From contig CM050648.1 in the NCBI GenBank assembly GCA_027574665.1, positions 141,856,175-141,920,174 of the forward strand: 64,000 nucleotides of DNA, written 5' to 3'. Positions 47,601 through 58,650 of this stretch are shown piece after piece. Source of the DNA: Rhynochetos jubatus. Lineage: Eukaryota; Chordata; Aves; Eurypygiformes; Rhynochetidae. How positions within the stretch are numbered: the stretch's first letter is position 1; each line of letters begins with the position of its first letter. The translations under genes and the position numbers were made by a program. Under the pieces are notes generated by a model that had not been told where the DNA came from, ran no database searches, and saw nothing but the letters and a program-made list of their open reading frames with translations.

Positions 47601-50600
47601 ATACTGAAGAAAAATTGTGTGCTCTGTTAGAGAAAATTTAAAGTGATGTCTGATTTGGGTGTTGAAAATTATTTACCTAAATATCCCATACAGAGAGCTA
47701 GAGAAAGTGCATGGTCCTCTAGCAGGAAAAGGGCTTGTTTGTTTGCTTGCTTTTACTGCTAATGGTCCATTTTTTTCTGTTAAAGTATAGGCATGCCAAT
47801 ATAATGTAGTTAATAAGCTGTAACATTTGTTACTAGTGGATCTTTATTTAGATCACTGTAACCCTAAAATACCTGTCAGTGTTATGTAGATGAATACATC
47901 GTGTATCCCTGTATTTGGGGTAAATAGTGTAAAGAAAACAGATTGAGAACTGTTCAGTTGATTAGAACAAGCTGAAAGGAGGTATGTCATCACACTGGCA
48001 GTTCTAATGCTCACTTGTCTCTCCAGTGGGATACTTGGGTAGAACCCTCGTGGTTTGGTTCTTGTTGTTTGGATTCCTTTATGTTCTCATTTAATTACAG
48101 TTTAGTTTTATTATGGGAGTTTTGAGATTTAGTAATTCTTGATCATATGTTAGCTTTTGCTAATTATTATTGATCCTTAGTTTAAATGATTCCAGGCACT
48201 ACTTCTGCTAAAAAAAAACCAAAAATCCATGCAAAATTTCTGGGAAAAAAAATTCTGAGCACACTCATTAAAAATATACACCTGTGAGCTTTATTTCTTT
48301 TATGGATGGAAGTTTTCCTGCACCTAACACTGGTCCTGCCTCAGCGGCTTTCTGTATTGGCCTCCAGTGACAGATAGCTGCTGCTGAGAATACAACAGTA
48401 AATTAACTGCAAGCAGCCCAGATATGCTCGTGGAAGGTGCACATCCTCACTGAGTAGTTTCTTCTCCAGAGTGAAATGTGGTGCTCTGAAACTTAGCTGT
48501 GGTAGTTTGTAAAGCAAAGCTCTTGCCAGTGCTTTATGGTGTAAATTGGGAGTAAGGAACTCGGGAAGACGTCCTTTAAGTGCAGGAATTTTCCTGATCC
48601 CAATAGACATAACATAAACAGGTTGTGTGTGCCAGGGGGTTCAAACTAACTTTTAAATCAAGGTAAAACTTACTCCCAAGTGCTTTGTAAACGTCATTTC
48701 AGCTCCTAAAATATTAGTGTAAGATACATATTTATTCTCTACTTCCACAAATAGTGAAGTGACAGTGGGAAGGTTACGAATTGCAGAGTAATTCTGTGCT
48801 AGACTCACAGTTCCATTCATTCCTTAATGAATACTGTTCAGCCTACTCTTATTTTCAGACGGCAGGAAAGGATGTTAGGTACATCCATAGGTGTGGGGCT
48901 TTTCCGTGTGGTTTTGGGGTTTGGGTTGGGGGTGGTGTGGGGAGGAGGTGTTTAAGTGTGAACAGTAGCCCATCTTGGTTCTGTGTCCCTGTTGCTTTAG
49001 TAGTAACAGACTTAGATGCATTACAGGTCAGGATTTGGTGACCAAAAGGTGACATTAATTCTGCCTTCTTTAAGCAGCATTTCTGGTCATTTCCAACTCC
49101 TGTAGAGAAGCTGTTAATAGGAGTTTAGGTATGGGAGTAAGCTGGTAGGACTGCACTCCTCCCTGTATGCACACTTTTAGCCACTTGTGCCTCCCCAGCA
49201 GTTACTCATCTTGGTTAAACTGGGGCAGGGCAGGGGGTGGGTAGGCAATGGACTAAAATACTTTTTTGTGTCTTTTAAAGTGTCTTCAGGTCCAAATCAC
49301 ACTTTAGAAAACACCAAGTTATAAAGTTTAATCCTCCTCCCTCCCTTCCTCTTAGTTTTTGCTAACAGCCAAGATGTGATGTGGGGGATCTCCAGCACTT
49401 GCTGAGGGCACCAGATCAGATCTGCTGTTCTGTGTAGTCTGAGAGCTTACTGTGTTACGTAAGTCATGTTGAAGTGATCAGTGTTAAGTCCAGATGGGTG
49501 AAAAGGATTTACACTCTGTCTGTTAACTGCACCTTCAGCCTTACCTTTTTCTTGTGCAGCTTCTTACACATGGGGTACTAGTCAACAGTCAGTCCACTAG
49601 TTAAAGCCGTTAATGAAGTTGTGTTCACTAAGCTAAAATGTATGTCAGGTAGGGGAAAGATTATCATTAAAAATAGTATGTGGCACACATCAAATAACTC
49701 TGGGAAATGAGCATAACTGTAGGGATATTTGTGTTCCTTGCACTTCCTGCAGGTAGATGTGTGCTTGTCAAACGTGTCCGTGGAAGAGAGGGGAGAGCAG
49801 AAAAATCAGGTTATTAATCAGCTTCTGTCAGTCACTAACACAAGTTTACAGTCCAAAGAGACTTCTGTCTGTTTTCACTGTTACTTGCTTTCTACGGTTA
49901 CGAGCCAAAGGAGACTTTGAAAGGGAATTACCCAAATTACAATAGCAAGGAGTCGCTAATTTTGATTTTAATACTTCGGTTGCGTTACTGAAAAGTAGAC
50001 AGGCAGCTTTGACTCGTGAGGTGCTTACACCTCTTCAAATCTGGCATTTCTGTCCTACGAGCACAAGTGATTTATCCCTTGGAGACAGTCTGAGGCTGAA
50101 AAACGCAACACTGTGGCTGTACGAGAAGGATCAAGCAAGTCTGAATTTAATCGTATCCTAAAAAGAAAAGGCAGAAGGGATCACTATCACTGAAATGATT
50201 TTGACCTGCATAGTGCAGGCCAAGTACTTTATTGATGATCTTGCTATTGAAACATGCTCTTTAATGGTAAATGAGTAACTCTTGTGTCGTTGACTATAGT
50301 GCTTGTTTGCGCATGGAAAAGTTCATGTTCAGACAGTACTGGCTGTGGCAGCTGTGTGTTATACCCTCCTGGTTTTTGAAGTTTTTCTCTACTGAAAATG
50401 AAAGCTGTGTGCAGTTCTGAGTTCTAAACGTTAACTCAGTCTTAAAACCTCGTTTGGAAGGTGAGGAAGAAGAATTCAAGAAGTGGCTTGCCCAGATAGA
50501 AGTAACTGGGGGTTTTCACATGCTGCATTCTTCCTTGTGACTGTTTCCAGCTGTACTTCCTAAGCATGTGTCGGTGGCAGCTGCGCTGCACTATCGGACC

Positions 50601-53600
50601 CTGTGACAGATGGAGCTGTGTTTTTCCTCTGAAATGGTGGCACGAGTCCTGTATTGTCCACAGCACATCGCAATGTGAATTTTCCTTGGTAGCCTGGAAT
50701 GTAGTTTCCGAGTAGCTGCATGCTCTGACCAGGCGCGTGTGTTTGGTGTTCTGGATGGATTTGCCAGCCAGGGACGTGCTTCTTCCCTCGAAGCTTTTTC
50801 AAACTCTAGTACGGTGTAGGATTACAGTGCACGGATGCTTCTTCCCATCTTTGCAGGGAGGAGTTTGTGTGAAATGTCCTCCATGGAACTGGAAGGAACT
50901 GAGGAACATGCTGTCAGGGTCAGAATTTCTACGTACAGATTCAGTGACGTGGACGGAAGGTTCAGCATTCTTAAATATTGAGTTCACTTTGCTTCCTTTT
51001 CTCTATATCTGCAAAATAATTATAATTAAAGCATTCTACCATAAATAGCCTGTGGCTCGGTTTGCATTACTATAATGAGAGAAGATGAGAAAATGCCAGA
51101 GAGGAATCATTGAGATGTGGTGTTCCTCATTGTTCTTGGGTTTTTTCATGACAAAAGATTCTAAAATAGAGCAGCTGAACTCAAAAAAATTTGGGTCCTT
51201 GAACTGTTTCTTAAAAGCGCAAGAGAAGGGTGACTTAAAGCTTGCCCCTTCTATTGAACAGCTGCGTACAGATCTCAGATTTGAAGTTAGCGTAAACTTT
51301 AATTTGTGTTCAGTTTATTCACTTCCAAAATAGAGTTAACAGACTGGCATGTTCCAGAATCCTCTGAGTAGGCTCCTGGAGCTAGGCTGGAGTAAGGAGA
51401 GTGCAGTTTCTGAGCACTGGGTTTTAGTATGCCCAACTTGTTCTTTGAGCTGACAACTCTGCAGCAGCAGTCTCTCGGTAATACAGGATCGTCTGGACAT
51501 GCTAGCGTGGATTTTTGTGTGGACTTCTGTTTGTTTTTTCTTAGTACCAAAAATTAAAGTGGAGGGAGCACTGCATAATTAAAGTGATCTTCTATTGCAA
51601 AGTAATGGTATTAAGGGAGAGCACTGGACTGGTTTGTGAATTTTTGGTTTGGGATGTGTGTGTTAATACACAATGCTACTAAGAAGTTGTTACTTAGGAA
51701 GTACAGAGTGCTTTAAGGATATGACCCTGTGAGAAATTCTTATGCTAGAAAGTAAAGCTAAAGTCCTGATAAAATGTAGATTAGCTGGTAACAAGGGCGC
51801 TTTGTATCTTTTGTAGGTCAGCAGCTGAGTGTGTTTGACAAGAACTGAAATTTAATGTCTCCTGTAGCAACCATGACACTAGTCATTTTAAATGACTGTA
51901 CCAGTGGTATACTCTGGCTTTCATCAGTCTTTTCTAAAGTTTTATGTAACCTCTGAAGTCTTACGGATCCGTGCAATTAATCAAAAGTCGTACTAAACAG
52001 GCAGATTTTGTAAAAACATAAGGTAGGAGTATGTTTGTGTATTCAAAAAAAAAAAGACATCTGTAGAGCAGAGTCTGTCAAGTGGGAACACTAAATTGGA
52101 GCAAATAATATTTCTTGCGCTTGATTTTTGTAGTTCAGAGTGCTGTCGTGCTCAGGCTTCGTTATGTGTTTCTGGAATACTCTGTGACAAGTTTTGTGCA
52201 GGAGATTTGAGGAATGAAAAGGAGGTTGACTGTATATAAGCATGAAATATTTAGTCTAATTACACTGCTCTACGGATTCAAAAGTTAAACATTTCATTTT
52301 AAGTTGTTTTTGTGATGCTGTATATCCTCACATGTGATAGTTTGCTTACTCTTCAAGCTTGCTTACAGCATTTAAATACTACCCAATTTTTGAGATGCTG
52401 GAAATGAACATTATTTATATAATTCAAATAGTGAAGTCCAGTATTTCCTGTGTGTCTAAGGAATTGTAAATATGTATTTTTAAATATATTAAAAGCAGTA
52501 TATTGTCAAAACCAAGCATTCTGAATTTATGAAATACCGGAATTGCTGTTTCTGTATGGTCCTAATTTTGTTCCCTTGTGAGTGTGAATTTTGTTCTGCT
52601 TTAACTAGTGGAAAGAAGAAAAAACCCGTGTGCAGTGTATGGGAAGGATGGTGCTTAGTGAACAAATACCCATTTTGATGTATAATTTTATTCTTCATAC
52701 TAACGGGATGGGGTAGTGCCTTAGGTAGTACACAACATTTAAATGCTATGTTATTAACATGAAGAGTTAATAATTTTATTGTGAGTGTTCTGTGATTTGC
52801 AGACACTAATTGTCTTCATGATATGTTATGAATTGGCGTATTTACCGACACTGTTACTGTAAAGTCCTACATAATTGTGATTTTTTTCATAGATTGTGTC
52901 TGAAATTAGCGGTTGTTGGCAATAATTTGACTGAGGATGCTTGACAAACACACACTGCCCCCAGAAATATTTTAGTTGTTATATTTGGTGCTTGGACTTT
53001 GTATCCAGGTATCTGCTGATTTTATTTGTAATGGAGTGCTCTGTACTGTCTGGTTCCGTCTGTTCCAAACGGGGTGCTGGAATGGGGGACTGGTATGTGA
53101 TAAGCGTGGGAAGGTTACCTAGGTGAATAGGCATACCATATCCCAACACCTTATTTGTTTTTAGAGATGTGACTGGTGCTGTGACAGTTTAGCAGAAAAC
53201 TTTGAAGTAAACCAGACTTCCAAAGTTTAAAAAAATGTAGCACTGGTAAAATTACAAGTAATTATAGTTTTTTGTTGTTTATTTTTTTAATAGTGAACTT
53301 GTTAGTAAACTGAACTATAGGCCAAACTACTACCTGCTATGTAAACATGCATTCTTACGGCAAATTTGATTTCATCCCAGTGTATCCCTAAAATAAAAAG
53401 AGGCTATGACCGAGAAGTCTTAAAACCCTTTACCAACTGTTTTTCCTGTGCGTGTTCCTGAGAAGCACACGCTGCTTGCTTACATTCTGTTCCTCCAGAG
53501 GAGCTATTCTCCCACTGCCTTGTCTAGGCAGATGGATGTAGCCATGGAGCTCTGCAGTGCTTCCTGCAAATCTGGAGAAATCCCAGGAGTAAAAGAGGCT

Positions 53601-55005
53601 TTATCCTGCTGCCATCTCCTTGCCCCCAAAAGTCTAGGGACGGGCTGGCAGCTGCAGCAATCAGCTGAGCTCTTGCTGGCAGTGTCCGGTGCTCACATGG
53701 AAAGGAAGTTGGGAGGCCCTGTGCAGCGTGCAGGGGCTGGATCGTTGCGTATGAAGGATCAGCCCTCAATCTGCTGCTGGGTGTCTAGTTTATGATTGCT
53801 TAATTTTTTTAAATTGTTTAGGAGTGAGGTGTCTGTGTTCCATGGGCTCATCAAGATGTGTGTAATCAAGATTTTACCATTGTTTCCTGTGTGTGGTATA
53901 CTCCTCTGTTTATACAAGTCATTGCGTAGTGCTGCTTGTCTCGAATAAAATGCTTCGTATTTTCAGTGATTATTGCAAAGTATCCAAATGTGTGTTTGTT
54001 TGGATCGTGTTTATTTTAGGTGTGCATGTATGTGGGTTTATTTTCTGTATCACAGTGTTCTAGACCTTCCATATTTCAATGCAGAAGCACACATGGCACA
54101 CTGAAAGCAACTAAATGCTTATTTCTTTTCGTTATTTACCAAAATTGGTCACTTATGCCATTTGATTGCTTTCTGCTGGTTCACCTTAGTGTTAAATCAG
54201 TAGCAGGCTGTGAACCAGTAGCCGTGAGCACCGATTATCATTCTCTGAGCTCTGTAGCCCAGCCAGATTTCCTCCCACCGTTGAGCTGAGCTACTCACCT
54301 ATGGAACTGGGTATAAGGATCCCATGGGAGGCCCTGTGGTTGGCCTAGCCATGTGGTTGAACTGTAGTGAAACAACTTTCCATCACTGAAGAAGAGGAGG
54401 AGAAAGGAGTTCTGTAGAGAGTTCTCAGAGTCACTAAGCAAGACATGAAGATAATGAGATAAAAATGAGTGTTGAAACTGGCTTTAAAATCTTACCTACT
54501 GTACCTAATAACGAATGTTAAAATGGAAATGTTAAAATATTATGAAACTATTACAATCCTTAGTTTAAGCATCTTTTATTTCATGTGGACATTCAGATAT
54601 TTCTCATAAATCAATTTGTGTGCTGTATAATTTAAATGGCTAAGAGGCTAAAAAGCTCACCTGTTAGAGTTTTTAAACAATTCATCTTCTCATAGTAGAG
54701 TTAAAAGCTTAAAACCAACACTAAGAAGTGTCTTTTTTTGAGGGGGAAAAAAAAAGTTACAGTATTTCTCATATTTTCTGTTTTGAAAAAAAAAATGCTG
54801 TGAATCAGTAGAGCTGGAAAGTGCATCTTACCAATGAAAGCAGTACCTTGTGGAGGATTTTCGTCTGTCTTTCAGTGTTCTATGGCATTACAGTCCAAGT
54901 TAACCAACACCTTGTATGCTACAGACTTTTGAAGCGTGTCTGTTGAGATCTTGGAGAAGAAGCAATAGTCTTGACCAGGGTTAACTGCTAATTTCTCTCT
55001 TTCAG
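44618..55005 (+). other. Intron(s) of the SERTA paralogue
   Basis: About 10 kb of T-rich sequence without recognised transposons or coding exons lies between the CpG island and the coding exon. One possible internal untranslated exon is listed at 47098-47216. The region ends in the acceptor AATTTCTCTCTTTCAG (AG 55004-55005). The start coordinate depends on which CpG-island donor is used. Confidence 0.5.
47098..47216 (+). other. Weak candidate untranslated exon of the SERTA paralogue
   Basis: A strong-looking acceptor (TTTCGTTTTTCCCCTTAAG) and a possible donor (AAGG/GTAATT) bound 119 bases. Joined to 55006, the frame of the SERTA ATG meets TAA immediately upstream, so no N-terminal extension results. 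An ATG at 47168 would open a 23-codon upstream frame ending at TAA 55026-55028, overlapping the main start. Only the splice signals support this exon. Confidence 0.2.
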
Positions 55006-55009
55006 GTTC

Positions 55010-55861
55010 ATGTTGGGGAGAGGTCTAAAGCGCAAGCTGAGTGACTATGAGGAGAACATGGCTGGTCTCTCGAGTGCCTTTGACTCCAGTCGAAACCTGC
55101 CATATCCACTTAAGAGGCAGTTGGTGCTTAATATGTGCCTCACCAAGTTACAGACGTACAAAATGCTGGTGGAACCGAACTTGCACCGCTCTGTCCTCAT
55201 AGCCAACACAGTACGGCAAATTCAAGAGGAGATGAGACAAGAGAGTACTCAGCAGCCTATTAATGTCTGCCCTGGCATTACTCCTAGTTCTCACAGCTAC
55301 ACAGGGATGGAGTCATCTGGGATTTCTCTGCAGTTGCCTTCAGGTATTAGTCAGCAAGAGTCTAACTGTTGCGACTTGCGGTCTGTAGAAGACCCAATTG
55401 AAAATAGCCTGCTGATAGTTTCAGATGATGATATGTCATCTGCTATTTCATCTATTCTGAAGGATTTAGACTTTGTAGAAGATATAAGCCCGCCTACTTG
55501 TCTGGTTCCTACTGGAGATGACCAGCCAAAGTTTCTGGAAAATACCGGTCTAAAACTAGAAGATGATAGACAGGATTTGAAGGGAGCTGAATGTGTGTTT
55601 GGTTCCTTTGAGATTTCAAATTCAACTAGTTACTTGAAGGATTTGGCAATAGATGACATTTTTGAAGACATTGACACTTCAATGTACGATTCAGACTTTT
55701 GTTGCCCTCCACTAATGCCGCCCAGACCACCATCTCTTGCTACAGAAGAACCATTGAAAACCTTTCCATCCTGTAATTCTTCTTCAGCAAGCAACATTCA
55801 GATATGTAGAACAGATCTGAGTGAGTTGGACCACATCATGGAAATTCTTGTTGGATCCTGA
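55010..55861 (+). CDS. SERTA-domain protein, CDCA4/SERTAD-like tandem paralogue
   Basis: This encodes a 283-residue nuclear-type protein, presumably a co-regulator of E2F/DP transcription like its family. MLGRGLKRK at the N-terminus is the conserved basic, cyclin-binding-type motif. The SERTA domain spans about 33-77, and KMLVEPNLHRSVLIANTV followed by RQIQEEM is almost identical to CDCA4. After that it diverges: SAISSILKDLDFVED (144-158) resembles the central motif of SERTAD1/SERTAD3. FEISNSTSYLKDLAIDDIFE (200-219) resembles SERTAD2, and the following IDTSMYDSDF (221-230) resembles SERTAD1/2. The tail TDLSELDHIMEILVGS is the family's C-terminal acidic activation and co-factor motif. The CDS is a single exon, with ATG 4 bases after the splice acceptor, which is the family's gene structure. 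It is intact. I cannot assign it to one human SERTAD gene, so no symbol is given. Confidence 0.93.
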   Translation: MLGRGLKRKLSDYEENMAGLSSAFDSSRNLPYPLKRQLVLNMCLTKLQTYKMLVEPNLHRSVLIANTVRQIQEEMRQESTQQPINVCPGITPSSHSYTGMESSGISLQLPSGISQQESNCCDLRSVEDPIENSLLIVSDDDMSSAISSILKDLDFVEDISPPTCLVPTGDDQPKFLENTGLKLEDDRQDLKGAECVFGSFEISNSTSYLKDLAIDDIFEDIDTSMYDSDFCCPPLMPPRPPSLATEEPLKTFPSCNSSSASNIQICRTDLSELDHIMEILVGS

Positions 55862-58650
55862 TACTTGTTTTACCCAAAGATACTTTTTAACTGCCGCTTT
55901 CATTTGGTTTCAGGAATAAAGCCACTGGAAAAGTTGTAAAGAATTCTTTAAAACACAAACTAAAAATAATTTGTCCGTAGTGGGATTTTCTAACTAATTC
56001 CAAAACTTATAAACCAAAAAAGTGGCAGATTTTTTTTTTTAAGAAATATTTATTTATCAGGACTGTGCAATCATCTTTTTCCTTCCAGGGTATGTGTGGA
56101 ACAATAGGCACATACCCTTATCACCCCTCATGCCTCTTTCAATAAACTTTTTTATGTGCAATTTTTAATTTGTCAGAAGAATTTACATGCAAAACAAATT
56201 TCATATGAGATGATCTTTTACAAAGCCTCCACTTTATTTTTAATATCAGAATCTATGCCGAGTTGGCGTATGTCAGATTGCATAGCTGGATTGCATGGAT
56301 TGCAGACGCGTTGCTAGAGATGGGTATATTTTAAAAATGAGACACGCTTTGCTTTCTTTTGGTCAGAGAAGCAGATCAAGACACTTGTCAACAAAGTCTC
56401 TTGCATTTTCTAAAGCATTCAGAACTATTTATTTTTGTAAATTTTATAGTCTTTCTACATTTTACTACGTTATTTCATCATAGTTCAAATATAATGGACT
56501 TCTAGTTGGATGTGTTTAGCACTACCTCTGAGCTGAAATGCTTTAACTCTTTTCCAGTGCTTCGTCTAAGACTGCAGATCTTTTTGTTTCTGTTTTTTTC
56601 GGGGGGAAATTACTTCTAACTCATTAAGCTGATCCTTTGACAGTGACCTAGCTGATTTGTGAAATCAAGGGTATTCAATGTTTAAAAACTTTTAAGTATT
56701 TACAGATGTAATTTATACGTAGATTGTGCAATTTAACATTTTTCTGTCAGTATTACGTGCTTAGATTTTGAATAATCTTGGCGTTCTTTAAATTAAAACT
56801 TACTGTGTACAGGTAGCTTTTTAATCTGTTTTGGAGAACATTGTCCTTCAACCCTGCTTTCACTACAAAATTTAAGATGATTTTTATGTGCAATATTATT
56901 TAAAAAGATACGCATTTGTATACCTGGCATTGTGGAAAGAAACGCTTCAAACTTCTAGCACCTTTGGGAGGATACTCCAGAGAGTCAGCGTTTCTGTATC
57001 CTTTAAGAAACAAAGTTGAGGACACTTCTTGCTACACCAGTGCTTACTGCTTTGAATACTCCTGCCACGCTCCCTGGTGCGCGGTGAGCACCGTGTGCGG
57101 CTGCGTCTGAGAGCTCAGGGCTCGCACCGCTCAGATGCAGCGCCGGGGCCTGCCTGGGCCGTGGAAGCATCGTGGTGGCTCTTGCTGCTGCAGATGGTCC
57201 CGGGGGGAAGGAGGGGTGCTGGTGCATGGCGGGCGTGGATATAAGTGTCTGTAAGCGCACCCATTAACTGAGGATGAGATTTGCAGTGAGAACTATTTTT
57301 CCATAAAGACAGTTTGGATACTGTGTTTCAGCTTGAACTGAGGTCTCTATTGATCCTTGCTGTTGTCTTCTGAACTACACACTTGCACATGAGTTTTTGG
57401 GTTTTTGTTTTCTTTTATTTTTTTAATTGTGAAACTTTTACTTCGTTCTTGAAAGCTGCAGCACCTGTCTTGTAAGAAAATTTGCAGTTGTAAAAGCTTT
57501 GCTTTGGTTTGTTGGTTTTTTGGGGTTTTCTTTGTTGTTGTTCTGCTGAGACTTTTCATGAATGGGGCATCGGCAGAGGAAAACAAATGTTGCCTGTGTG
57601 TTGCATCTCACAGAGGTTGAAATCCTGGCCCTATTGAAGGGGCTGGGGCGTCAGCGGGTGTTTCTAGTCTTAACTGATGCTGTGGCACACCTACCTTGTG
57701 CAAAGATCTCCATTTTTTTACTGTGACTATTCCAGTTAACAGTTAGCTGCCGATACAATTTGGTATCCCACACCGATGGAGAACCAGTTCAGGTCACATC
57801 CTCGCAGCCATCTGGGTTGTTTAGCAACCGAAGGGTATAAATGTATTTATATGCATATAACGTATTGATTCTAATATAAAACTTCTGATCTAAAGTATTT
57901 TGAATTGCTGGATAAAGGGATTTGTTTGAAGAGTGTATAAATAGTTCTTGAAGAGGTACAGCTTCGGAATGTACACAGATTGTGCATTGTGTATAGACTA
58001 CTCTGGCTTTTCCTCAGCCTCTACTTTTGTATTAAAGATATGACTGAATAAATCCTTAAAATATTAAGGGCCTTCTGCACTGTGATGAAGCAGAGTTGTG
58101 GTTTAAAAATGTCTTTAAATTCAGTGATGGGGTATAAAATAAAAAGACTGCATCTAATTTCTTTTTGCATTTGAAAATATGGAATGTTACTATGCAGTAA
58201 AGATATTTTGGTATGAAAATTGTATCATGTAGCAAATAGTGAACACTTAATAAATCCACTTCCTTACCTGGCAGCCCCTACAGAAACATAAGAGAAGACA
58301 ACTTGCTTTTCAGCATTTACATGTTAAAGGGTTTTTTTTTTCTACTTTCAGAAATAGATTAAATGGTTGGTAGATGTTTTATCAACAATTCAAAATGCAA
58401 TTTTTGTTCAAGTGCTTGCTACGAAGCTCTGTTTCTAATTGGTTGCTTGCATCACAGTGCCAAGACCATAAGCTGGTATGTACTGCAGTTCGGTTATGTA
58501 TGGAATTATGTGCAAAGGGAAGTTTGATTTTTTTTTTTTTAAATATGCACAAACTAATTTTAAAATCCTTCCATGTAAAATGAAGTTAGAGGCTAGTTGT
58601 GGTGGACCTATTTATTGTATGTTTGGAAATAAAAGCCACAGTTTTGCAGT
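55862..58650 (+). other. 3'UTR and 3' flank of the SERTA paralogue
   Basis: AT-rich sequence with AATAAA at 55915-55920, 56141-56146, 58047-58052 and 58628-58633. An overlapping AU-rich element (ATATTTATTTAT) lies at 56046-56057, between the first two signals. It would therefore be present only in mRNAs using the second or later site. The later two signals would give a 3'UTR of 2.2-2.8 kb. A small GC-richer patch at 57065-57240 interrupts the AT-rich run. No other gene is recognised. Confidence 0.5.
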
